Assembly (NCBI RefSeq): GCF_016808335.1
Contig: NC_053138.1
Span: 54,342,951-54,406,950, forward strand
Source: Panicum virgatum
Taxonomy: Eukaryota; Streptophyta; Magnoliopsida; Poales; Poaceae
Reading direction: 5' to 3'
DNA length: 64,000 bases
In this document: one piece after another, positions 31,712 through 41,441 of the stretch
Position numbering within the stretch: the stretch's first letter is position 1
Layout of the letters: each line of letters opens with the position of its first letter
Made by a program: the position numbers and the translations under genes
The notes under the pieces: model-generated
What the model was told of the DNA's origin: nothing
What the model saw: only the letters and a program-made list of their open reading frames with translations
Databases searched by the model: none

Positions 31712-34700
31712 TGTCAGCTCTGGAACGAACTGGAACGCTGGTGAACGGTCCAGGCGAGCTCGGAACGCCGGCGAGAGTGAAGGTGGACACACGCGAACAC
31801 TTGGAACACGAGCACAAGAGAGTTTGGTGCTGCCCAAAAACCGTAGCGTTTTCTGGTTTGTTCTTCTCCTTTTATTGAACACAAAGCAAAGGACTCCGGT
31901 GGCGATCCGCACACCGCGATAACGATGCGTCCATCCCCACATCCACGATGTGCGCCCCCCCCCTCCGGCTCTCCGAGTCTAGCACGAGCTATTCTCACGG
32001 GCACGATGCGCATGGTAACCACAAGCCGGTCCTCATGCGCATGACTAACAAAAAGATTACATGCAAATCTAACTAACTCTAACAGACGCTAGGCTCATCT
32101 AACAAATCTCCTCCTGAGCCTTGCGTCTCTACTTGATCTTGACAAGGCCGAGCTTGTCACGAAGTTCACTGAAGCGCTCCCGCGGCAATGGCTTCGTCAG
32201 TATATCTGCCAGCTGCTCGGCAGTGCCAACTGAAGCAGCATTCACCCTATCCTCCTCGATGCACTCGCGAATGTAGTGGTATCTTGTATCTATATGCTTG
32301 CTGCGATCATGAAAGACAGGGTTCTTACTTAGCTGGATAGCCGATTGGCTGTCGATGTGGATCCTGACCGCCCCTTCAGACTTGCCCTTCAGCTCTGACA
32401 GGAGGCGAGTTAGCCAAACTCCCTGGCAGGCAGCTGCTGTGCACGCAATATACTCAGCTTCGCATGAATTGAGTGCAACAACCTTCTGCTTCTGACTCTG
32501 CCAGGTGATGATGTTCTTGCCATGGAAGAAGAGGACACCTGTGGTACTCTTTCGAGTGTCAATGTCTCCAGCATGATCAGAGTCGCTGAACCCAACAAGT
32601 TGAGCCTCCTTCTCCCTTGTGTAGACACAGCCGTAGTCAAGAGTTCCAGCAACATACCGCAACACTTTCTTCATGGCTGCCAAGTGCTCGGTGGTAGGTT
32701 TCTCCATGAACCGGCTAACATAGCCCACCGAGAAGGCCAGATCCGGCCTCGTGTTCACCAGGTATCGCAGCGAGCCCACAATGCTCCTGTAAGCAGTGGG
32801 ATCAACGCCGGGCGCTGCGCTTGCCTTGCTCAGCTTCAGGCGTGGCTCCATTGGAATGCAGCTGGGATTGCATCCAATCAAGCCAGCGTTCTCGAGTATC
32901 TTCGCTGCATATGCCTTCTGACCCAGAGTGATGCCCCTCTCGGACTGATTCACCTCCAGCCCGAGGTAGTAGTGGAGCAGCCCCAGGTCACTCATTTGAA
33001 ACGTGCCCCTCATCTGCGACTTGAACTTGTCGATGTCGCTTGAGCAGCCGCCAGTGATCACCAGATCGTCAACATAGACTCCCACAACAAGGCGGCGTGT
33101 GCCCTCTCCTCGGAAGTACACGGCATGCTCGGAGTCGCTCCTTCTAATCCCAAGTCCGATCAGAGCCATCCAGCTTGGCGTACCAGGCCCGTGGTGCTTG
33201 GCGCAGTCCATAGAGTGCCTTGACGAGCCGGAGCACCATCCCCTCATGTTCCTTGAGCACGAACCCGGGAGGCTGCTCGACGTAGACCTCCTCCTGCAGC
33301 TCCCCATTTAGGAACGCCGATTTGACGTCCATGCGATGCACTGGCCATCCTTCATTCGCGGCGTGCGCCAGGAGAAGACGCACGGACTCCAGACGTGCCA
33401 CCGGCGCGAACACCTCGTCGAAGTCCACGCCTTGACGCTGCACGTAACCCTTCGCGACCAGCCGGGCTTTGTACTTGGAGATGATCCCGGCTGCATCCTT
33501 CTTGGCCTTGTACACCCACTTGAGGCCGATCGGGCGCGAGTGATGCGGTGGATCTGCAAGCTCCCACATCCCGTTCGCCTCGATCGCGGTCATCTCGTCG
33601 AGCATGGCAAGGCGCCAGCACTCATGTTGTTGCGCCTCGGCGAAAGTGGATGGCTCGGTGTCGCTCGCCAGCAGGAGATGCTCCTCCAGCTCCCGTTGTG
33701 CCAGTCCCAGCGGCGAGGTTGGCCCGAGCACGTTATCGAGTCTCCTGAAGCGAAGAGGGGCGTCATCATGATCAGCGTCCAGGTCCACGTCCCCAGCGCT
33801 AGGGGGCGTGGCAAACTCCAGTTGCTGCCCAGTGACGTGCGCTGGTGTCCACGGCAACGCCGGTGCTAGCGCTGCTGCGGAGGAAGGAGGCGCAGGCGAT
33901 GCCCACGCGGCAGCAGGGGTTGGCGAGCGCGCAGGAGACGTCGTGTGGGCTGGCGATGTAGCGGTAGCTGTTGTCGTCACTGTGACGACACCAGGGGGCT
34001 CCTGCAGCCCCTTCTCAATGACGAAGTCGCCGCTCGTGTCTCCCAGCTCCCCGGTCCAGCTCCACTGGCCGCCCTCGTCGAAAATGACGTCGCGGCTGAT
34101 GTGCACGCGACGCGTTGTCGGATCGAAGAGGCGGTAAGCCTTGGAACCAGGCTCATACCCGACGAAGATGGTGCGCCGGCTTCGGTCATCAAGCTTCTTC
34201 AACCCCGGCGTCGTGATCTTCATGTGTGCGATGCACCCGAATATTCTCAGGTGTCGACGACATCCCACAAATGGCGCGCCTGGAGCTTCAGCTTCATGAG
34301 AAGAGCCCACTCGTTGTAGTTCGTCTTCGTCAGCTGGGACCAGTTGCCGGAGCTGCCGGTCTCACGAATCACGCGCTCGACGACGACTTCGCGCGGACGG
34401 CGCGACTCACGGCGGTACTGGCGTCGGACGTCGTGCGTGCGCGAACGGTGCGGCGGGGAACGGCTCGGCGACGGCGTGCGTTGCGGAGTCTTCCCTTTGG
34501 GCGATGCTGGTGGCGTCTTGTTGCCACCCGACGACCCAACCTTGGGCGGGGAACGGCCACGGTGCGGCGGGGACGCCATTGGAACGCGGCGGGACGAGCG
34601 GCCTGGCTCTGATGCTAAATGTCAGCTTTGGAACGAACTGAAACGCTGGTGAACGGCGCAGGCGAGCTCGGAACGCCGGCGAGAGTGAAGGTGGACACAT

Positions 34701-35008
34701 GCGAACACTTGGAACACGAGCACAAGAGAGTTTGGTGCTGCCCAAAAACCGTAGCGTTTTCTGGTTTGTTCTTCTCCTTTTATTGAACACAAAGCAAAGG
34801 ACTCCGGTGGCGATCCGCACACCGCGCTAACGACGCGTCCATCCCCACGTCCACGATGTGCGCCCACCTCCGGTTGTCCGAGTCTAGCACGAGCTATTCT
34901 GCGGGCACGATGCGCATGGCAACCACAAGCCGGTCCTCATGCGCATGACTAACAGAAAGATTACATGCAAATCTAACTAACTCTAACAGACGCTAGGCTC
35001 ATCTAACA
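31712..35008 (-). mobile_element. Ty1/Copia LTR retrotransposon, internally deleted
   Basis: The LTRs are 31712-32104 (393 bp) and 34620-35008 (389 bp). They start TGTCAGCT, end CATCTAACA and are nearly identical. Flanks CTCCT (31707-31711) and CTCTT (35009-35013) are a 5-bp target duplication with one mismatch. The element is oriented on the minus strand. Just inside the 5' LTR, TAGCATCAGAGCC resembles the initiator-tRNA-Met binding site common in Copia elements. A purine tract (AGGAGGAGATT) precedes the 3' LTR. The internal part is only about 2.5 kb: most of gag, the protease and the integrase core are missing. It is non-autonomous. The near-identical LTRs point to a recent insertion. Confidence 0.92.
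32129..34579 (-). pseudogene. Copia polyprotein remnant (gag start, integrase end, reverse transcriptase, RNase H)
   Basis: Minus-strand pieces occur in the usual Copia order. A gag N-terminus (LTKTNYNEWALLMKLKLQAR) lies at 34579-34247. An integrase C-terminal part (FVGYEPGSKAYRLFDP) follows directly, with the intervening domains deleted. Reverse transcriptase begins within 34310-33144 (VARLESVRLLLA, LYGLRQAPRAWY). A frame break near 33150 interrupts it. It continues in 33307-32129 with the catalytic YVDD motif, followed by RNase H (the KSTTG and EAEYIA blocks) and a C-terminal KPLPRERF. With the deletion and the frame break no functional polyprotein can be made. Confidence 0.9.
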
Positions 35009-35301
35009 CTCTTACCCCACAGCCATCACCAAGGCCGCCGCCGCCGCCACCTCCTGTCCAGCCACCGCCGCCGCCACCACCATCTACTGTCCAGCCACCG
35101 CCGCCGCGTCACCACCCACTCCACGGCCGTCACCACCTGGTTCTCCCTGGCTGCCGCCTCGACCCACTCCACGCCCGTCACCGCCTACTTCTCCCTTGCT
35201 GTTGCCTCCACCCACTCCCACTCGACGGCCTCCGCCGCCGCCGCCTGATCCTACGCCACGGCGGCCATGCACTAGCGGCTGCGACGGCGGGTGCGATCGC
35301 A

Positions 35302-35757
35302 CGCCAACACCATCTGTTGTGATTGCGATGTTGGTAGTAATGCTGTTATTTTGCCCCCTTTCGTCTTCACGTTAAGTTCCGATATGTTCAGTGCTTAACC
35401 TTAAAATAAGATCATCAATGCTTTGCTGCTTATTATCGATGCATCACTGGTAATTACTTGAGCATAGCATGGTTTCCATTGGATGCTGCTTTTTTAAAAA
35501 AATGAAGGTTAAAACTGTGTGCACATCCCAGAAAGAATCTGAACAATCAACAATGTACGTATCATTCCTCGATACGCTGATTTTTTTTTAAAAAAAAGGA
35601 TGGACATTCATGTGGTTGTTAAACATTCAGCACAACAGGTAACTCAAGCTCTGCAGCAGTAGCTCCATGAGCAGAATGGCGTCCGTACTGTCTTTCATCG
35701 TCAGAAAAACAAACACAAAGAGGGGGAATGGCACGTTTACTGGGCGCAATTTAAATC
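35302..35757. other. Spacer between the two CASP-like copies
   Basis: This is AT-rich with homopolymer runs at 35491 and 35581-35597. It holds the tail of the broken copy and the 3' UTR of the intact copy. No further gene was seen. Confidence 0.45.
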
Positions 35758-35823
35758 TTAGGATGACGAGGCACTGCACGGGTCGTGGTTCTCGCAGCAG
35801 CACGAGCACGAGCACGGGGCTGT

Positions 35824-35856
<33 letters not shown>

Positions 35857-36515
35857 CGGCGGCGGCGGAGTCGGAGGCGGAGGCGGCGGGGGCGGAACTT
35901 CGACCTGCTTCTTATGCCGTCTGAGTTTCTTCACGATTTCGTTGGCGGCTGTCGACGCCAGCGGTCCGAGGCTGGCGTACGCCGCCGGCCGGAGCTTGTC
36001 GTCCAAACCTCTGGCCTGACGGCGAGCCCCGCGCCTCGGCCCGCCGCAGGAGGTGATGTCGTCGGCGGCGAGCAGCAGCGGCGCGGACGTGGACGTGAGC
36101 GCCAGCACCAGCTTGTCGATGAGCTCCACGGCGCCGGCCCACTTCTCCTTCCCCACCACCTCCAGGAAGATCGCTACCATCTGGAGCACCGCCGACAGCA
36201 GGTCCGCGAGCGCCGAGTACCTGCGCCGCGCCAGCCGGCGGTCGTGCGCGTGAGAAGAAATGACGACGGCGAGCCGGCCGGCCAGCACGCCTTGCCATCA
36301 GTTGCCAACGCGATGCATGCAACTTACTTGAAGGAGCCGTAGTCGCCGTAGGAGACGGTGCCGGCGGCGCTGCCGTCGTCCCGGAGCACGCACTGCGTCG
36401 AGGCGGCGGTCATGATCGCCGACGCTAGCGACAGCCCCACCGTCGCGATGCGGAACACGAGGCTGGCCGCCTCCCACGCCCCCCGCTCGCCGGAGCTGCG
36501 GCCGTCGCCGCCCAT
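35758..36515 (-). CDS. CASP-like membrane protein, intact copy
   Basis: Two exons, 36515-36328 and 36220-35758, give 216 aa. The splice falls after two bases of a Lys codon (TTCAA|GTAAGT to GGCGCAG|GTACTCG). The product fits the CASP-like (DUF588) family, four-helix plasma-membrane proteins related to the Casparian-strip proteins. Hydrophobic helices are visible at about residues 15-37 (VFRIATVGLSLASAIM), 65-85 (ALADLLSAVLQMVAIFLEVV) and 95-115 (LVLALTSTSAPLLLAAD). A weaker one, STAANEIV, follows. The C-terminus is unusual: a long proline run at about residues 175-200, then a Cys-rich end (CSCSCCCEN) that could be acylated. Start codon choice is firm. The subfamily is not assigned. It lies tail to tail with the broken copy, implying an inverted duplication. 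Confidence 0.75.
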
Positions 36516-36734
36516 GGCTCGATGTGGCCGCCGGACGACGCACCGGATCGATGGCGAGGGTGTCCAATAGTGAGAATGGCATGCAGCTAGAGATTCCAAG
36601 ACTTGTTTATCAAACAATATAATCTTGTACCAAACTTAAGCATCTCACCAACAGTAAAATATGTGTTCTTTCTCTAGATTCCACCTGTAAAATGGCTTGA
36701 ATAGCCTTCTCCAATAGTTAGAGCTAACTATTAT

Positions 36735-36991
36735 GGGAACATATCAGGTGCAAACTAATCTCTCAATGCAAACTATGCAAACTTCAATCTGCACCATCAG
36801 ATCAACATTCAAGGGGAGGGGCGCAGGGTGGTGGGAGGGGGGATTTGCAAAAGTGTGATTACCCAATTCAAGGGCGGGTCCAGATTGTAAAATTACCTAA
36901 TCTTCCATGCCCTTGAGATGTTGATTTGATGACCCAAATTGAAGTTTCTATAGTTTGCACGGAGATGTTGGTTTGCACATGATATGTTTCC
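36735..36991. mobile_element. MULE-type MITE with 9-bp duplication
   Basis: The 257-bp element begins GGGAACATATCAGGTGCAAAC and ends GTTTGCACATGATATGTTTCC. The arms stay complementary for about 90 bp. A perfect 9-bp duplication, AACTATTAT, flanks it at 36726-36734 and 36992-37000, as in Mutator-type elements. Confidence 0.85.
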
Positions 36992-37000
36992 AACTATTAT

Positions 37001-39346
37001 AGCTCATGCTAATAAAAAATAACATAAGAGATAACCTCTTTAATGATCTAAATTTTAGCACACAATTCAAAATATATGTAGATGCTCGATCCGGGCATAT
37101 ACGTGTGTGTATGAGCTGGACTCTCTTGATCAAGAAATACCTCCTCTTTCGTCGAACATGGATTTTTCACATATACTTGTGACCACGTGATCTATCCGGG
37201 CCGTTCATATTGGAATTAACGGTGAGATGAATCATGAGTAGGTGAGGAAATCATGGGTAAGTGGAAAATTCAACGGTTGGATGTATATTATGTGAGATGA
37301 ATGGATGGTTGAGATAAGTCATGTGGATGCATGTATATACGGAGATGCTTTTCCCCTCTTTCGTCTCTTTCTCTCTTCCACCTAGATATATATTTTGCTT
37401 CTATAAGCTTAGCTAACTGTCATCATTAGAGGAGGCCTTAGAGCTGTCAACGCTATCCTCTGAACGAGTTAGTTGGATTTGCAGCTTTCGTTCTACACTA
37501 GTACAGTAGTACTAACAGATAATTAAGAAAAATTTATCGGAGACCCGCAGTGCGAGGAACCTACTTCCTTTTGTCGCTACTCGCTAGTAGCGTAGTAGGC
37601 ACAACATTAACCAATCAGCACAGGGCAACCAATTGAGATTCCCAGATTATTGATGATGTGGGCCGTCAAACAGTTAAAAAAATTGTATTCATTACCAACC
37701 TTAAGCATCTTCAGCAGTGAACATATACATGTGTTGGAACATGAATGACGCCAGATATTGGGTGCTGGACTTTTCTTTAGTTTTGTGGTAGTTTATAAAT
37801 ATTGACTTGAGCTATGTACTCCATCCGTTCCAAAATGTAGGTCGTTTTGACTTTTCTAGATTCATATATTTTGCTATGTACCTAGACATATGTTATATCT
37901 AAGTGCATAACAAATACTATGAATCTAAAAAATCAAAACGGCATACATTTTGGAACGGAGGGAGCATGTATGTTCAATATAATATGGTAGAAGTTAAACA
38001 TTAACATTGGCTTAGTAGTGTGGGGTTTTGCATGTAGTACGCGAAGAACAAGCAAGACTGCTATCGAGGGTATGCTTGTTACTCGATTAGCAGTGTCAGA
38101 ATTTTAGAGTTGGATATTCCCATTTCCTAAATTCAATCGAACAGTAAAAAAGTTCAATATATGTAATACCGATAACCGAATAAATAAAAGCTCAGGTTTC
38201 TATTGCTCTCTGCTCTGTTGCTGCTGCTACGCTTGCTATGCCTGGTTTGCTAGCTTCCTTCGGTTCAGGTTTTGTCAGCCCAACATCCTCACCGTCAATA
38301 CTGTGAATCTAATCTTCACTGCCAACTGTAACCGGCTGAGCTCAGTTTGCTTGTCTGAGAGAAGAATCAAAGATATAAGCTGCTACCGGTTGATCCTCCG
38401 GAAGAAAAGCTAAGTTTGGGTATTCCTGGGAATACCCAGGAATCATGCTCCACCCCTGACAGTAGTACTGTTTCACAGGTCGTGGTGATATTTTAAAACT
38501 AAAAAAAAGAAACTCGACCAGGAGGAGAGACATCCCCCTGATTTTCATCTTAACATCTTAAGAAGCTTGTGCCATGACTCCAACCCGGGCTGGCTCAGCA
38601 GGCGTGTTCGGCTGACCAGTTGCACCGTGAGAGTGTTGGTGATGTGCTGCTAATAAAACTTCTTCAGGATTGCAAACTTAACATTAGCAATGCGCACAAG
38701 AGTACCGCCAAATAGCCAGCCAACTCACTGAACCGACAAGCACCGGGTTGCTTGCCAGCGAGCTGTGCAGGCTCCAGACTCCGTTCTGTGGATATACACT
38801 CCAGCATGATCACCCAACCTCCATCCACTAGCTGCTCAACAATAGGCAGGATTATACTACTACCATTAACATCCATTATGCAAACATGTCAATGGCTCAA
38901 TTCTGAATTTCTGATGATCTCTTTGATCTGGATGGTGGTTAGGCTATATTCTGAAGAATATGGTATTGGATTTGTACTTTCCTAACAAAGAAAGCTGTGG
39001 GACATTAGCAGAGTCAGAAACATACTGTATTAAATTTACTCAAAATAAGATCAGATTGATAGCTAATGGAATCAGGGCTTGTGGATCCAACTGTTTCTGA
39101 GCACTCAGATCTTCCCTGATCATCTTACATCATTTGCAAAAATTGAAGCGCACCGTACCATAGATGGGAAAACCAGAGTGATGTGATCAAATCCAAAGAT
39201 TGCTAGAAAAGATATATACAATAAGTCAACAAAGTATGTTAAACTTAAACCAAACTGATGGTTGAACATAACTACAAAGTTTGTGTGCATGCTTAGGTCC
39301 CGGGCGGACAGCGGTCATGGCGATTACTGATATCGTGTCACTTGCA
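37001..39346. other. Intergenic DNA
   Basis: This is AT-rich and apart from the Stowaway element at 37819 I see no supported feature. Short open frames at 38342-38548 and 38664-38985 lack coding character. Confidence 0.5.
37819..37964. mobile_element. Stowaway MITE, short
   Basis: The 146-bp element begins CTCCATCCGTTCCAAAATGTAG and ends CATACATTTTGGAACGGAGGGAG. TA precedes it at 37817-37818; the right flank is CA, probably a mutated TA. Long complementary arms could form a hairpin. Confidence 0.8.
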
Positions 39347-41124
39347 TCAGTTTTGTAGCGCAGTCTCCAAGAGATGCTCGATACGGTATTTCATCACAGG
39401 TTGGCCAGATCTTGTCTTCTTGAACATCTTCTCCCTCAGTTCCCTCCGCTTCGCCTCAGACTTCTCCTGCTGTTCCCTCTTTGCCTGAATGATCACATCC
39501 CGCTCCTTCTTAGCCTTCTCATCCTCCGCACGCTTTTTCTCATACTCTGCCTTCAAGCTTTGCGCAGTGCGCTTCTTCCCTTTATGATGCGGCTTTGGCA
39601 CATTTTGTGCATTATCATCCCTATCCTGCAAATTGAAATAAAATAAAATGAGTTGGTGTTATGCACTCTGAACATCCAGAACAATTGTGCTGATTTTCAT
39701 AGTAAAAGAAATTGAATGGATAACAAAATGCATCATAACTTCAGCCCCAAAATATTATCCACTGATCTAACTTCTATCACTGAAAGCAGACTTGGTTTCA
39801 AAGAGGGTTAAAATTACCTCACGGATTGGAAATTCTGGAGGGTTGTTTGACTGACTGTGTTGCTTCTTTGTCCTTTTGTACTTGCTAATTAACTTAGCAT
39901 TCTTGTAGAACTCTTTCTTCTTCTCTGCGTATCAGAGCAATGACTGCATCAATATAATTGGATTCAAATTACAATAATACCAGCAGACTTGCAAAATAGT
40001 TTGACATAGAATTTTTGGAAACAAATGTATCAATTTATTACATGACATATCTACCCCTGACCACCAGTCCACACTGTCCATCAAACCGAGGAAGCGTGCT
40101 TAAGCAGGCTACATGCTCTGCATTATTAGACTCCTCACAAGTAACACAATTAATTTTCGCAATGTGAAGGTATATGAGCACTGAATGAAGTTAATTCAAA
40201 TTCCCAATAGCAGGACTAGCATGCATTTTCCGCCTGCAGTACCAAGGGGCAAAAATTGTGGGTCTAGGAAACAGATTGGTGCCCCAAAAAAACTATAACC
40301 AGGCTATTCACAAGTTCAAAGTACTGTAAAGAAAAACATAACAAAGAACACAGGGGCCTTAGATACACTTCAGGTGCACTGTTATTGTTTCAGGCATTCA
40401 GCATTTTTAAAGCGAACTTCTCAGAGGCCCGACTCTTTTCAAGATTTAAAAACAATCAAGCATCCATTTTGATTAATTGGGATAGTTGAGTACACGAAAC
40501 TAGATCCCACATCATGATACTTCCAAGGGGGGAGATTGTGTAGACGGCTAGACCCCTAGAATCATTCACAGCTCAATCCAAACCTCAGGGGAAACAATCC
40601 AATTCCTCGTGAACTCAATCAATCTCATGCTAAGAGCGAGCAGATTAAATGACTAATTATCAGCTAAAGAACCGCCCCAAATCGAAGTGCTCCAAGCGAA
40701 CAAAGCTAGATTCCTGCGTAACAACACACAGGACGCCACCTCAAAAAATTTAATTCCTCCACAGAATCCTACCGCAAGTACCCACAGCAGCGAGTCAACC
40801 AAGCGACGCCGTAATGCCAACAACAGAGCAAGGCGCCACTAGCTAATCCCACCCAAAACACGCCCTCCTCGAACCTTCGAGAACTACAATCCGGCGGCGG
40901 AGGTGGTACTCACTGATGAGGGCCGGGTTGTAGCCGGTGTTCCGGGACTTGGCGCTGGCGAACGCCGCGAGGGAGAGCGCCCCGCCGCCGCCGACGCCCA
41001 GCCGCTGCTCGTTCCGCCTCCGGCTCCCGCCGCCCCACCTCCCTTTCCCCTTCCCCTTCCCGAACCCGCCGCCGCTCCCTCCCTCGCCGGCCGACGCCTC
41101 GCCGCCGCCGCGCGGCCGCTTCAT
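39347..41124 (-). CDS. FYV7/CCDC59-like rRNA-processing protein
   Basis: Three exons, 41124-40914, 39924-39818 and 39625-39347, give 198 aa. Introns are GT-AG and phases agree. Exon 1 codes for a Gly/Lys/Arg-rich head (GKGKGKGRWGGGSRRR). Exon 2 has KKKEFYKNAKLISKYKR, and exon 3 is a highly charged coiled-coil-like stretch of Lys, Glu and Arg (AEYEKKRAEDEKAKKERD, KRRELREKMFKKTRSGQP). This composition and the KEFYKNAKLISKYKR block fit the FYV7 family of nucleolar proteins in small-subunit pre-rRNA processing. The true start is the ATG at 41124; the frame is open upstream only from a TTG. The gene shares a compact promoter with COG8, in line with the TGGGCC motifs common in ribosome-biogenesis genes. 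Confidence 0.8.
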
Positions 41125-41160
41125 CTTCGCGCAGCGCAAACCCTAGGCGGTTCGATCCGG

Positions 41161-41180
41161 CGGGGGGGGGGGGGGGGGGG
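41161..41180. repeat. Poly-G tract in the shared promoter
   Basis: About 19 consecutive G lie 40 bases upstream of the FYV7-like start codon. Length is likely to vary between individuals and may suffer sequencing error. Confidence 0.8.
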
Positions 41181-41228
41181 GCTGCTTGCCTCGGCCGTCG
41201 GCTTCCCCACTGGTTTCTTGCGAGATAC

Positions 41229-41310
41229 TGGGCCTGTTGGGCCGGATAAGTGGGCCGTCCTTGGGCTCTTGGGCCGAACGTTGGGCCCTTGGCTCTGCGC
41301 GTTTTGGGCC
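41229..41310. promoter_or_regulatory. Bidirectional promoter with six TGGGCC (site II) motifs
   Basis: TGGGCC occurs at 41229, 41238, 41251, 41270, 41282 and 41305, all in one orientation, between the divergent FYV7-like and COG8 start codons (318 bp apart). Site II elements bind TCP factors and are enriched in ribosome-biogenesis and growth genes. No TATA box was seen. Regulation by TCP factors is an inference. Confidence 0.7.
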
Positions 41311-41441
41311 GGAAATTAGGGACCAAAGCTTAAGAGAAACAAAACTCGAAGGGCTTGGCTGCTAAAACCACCGCCCCCTTCTTCTCCAGTTCTCCCTCCC
41401 ACTGCTCCCCCCCCCCCTTCTCTCTCCAGATCTCACCCGCC

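Larger units (their letters stand above)
31062..35300 (+). pseudogene. CASP-like gene copy 1, broken by frameshift and Copia insertion
   Basis: Exon 1 (31062-31258) and exon 2 (from 31337) resemble the intact minus-strand copy at 35.8-36.5 kb. Both share the start M-G-x-x-SSG-ERGAWEAAS, a helix like FRIAKVCLSLASAVM, a Tyr-x-Asp-x-Gly-Ser-Phe junction and a helix NLLSAALQGAAIFLEVVG. This fits the CASP-like (DUF588) family of plasma-membrane four-helix proteins. In exon 2 the frame is lost after VDDIGS and stops at 31545-31547, so as it stands it codes for 135 aa. The expected downstream residues (KLELASYV, GNEVVKKL) appear in another frame. An LTR element interrupts the gene at 31712. A Pro- or Ala-coding tail resumes after 35008. 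The end coordinate is approximate. Confidence 0.75.

Noticed and set aside
32522..34652. Plus-strand frames of 100-177 codons across the Copia element
   Set aside because: They are antisense shadows of the minus-strand polyprotein remnant.
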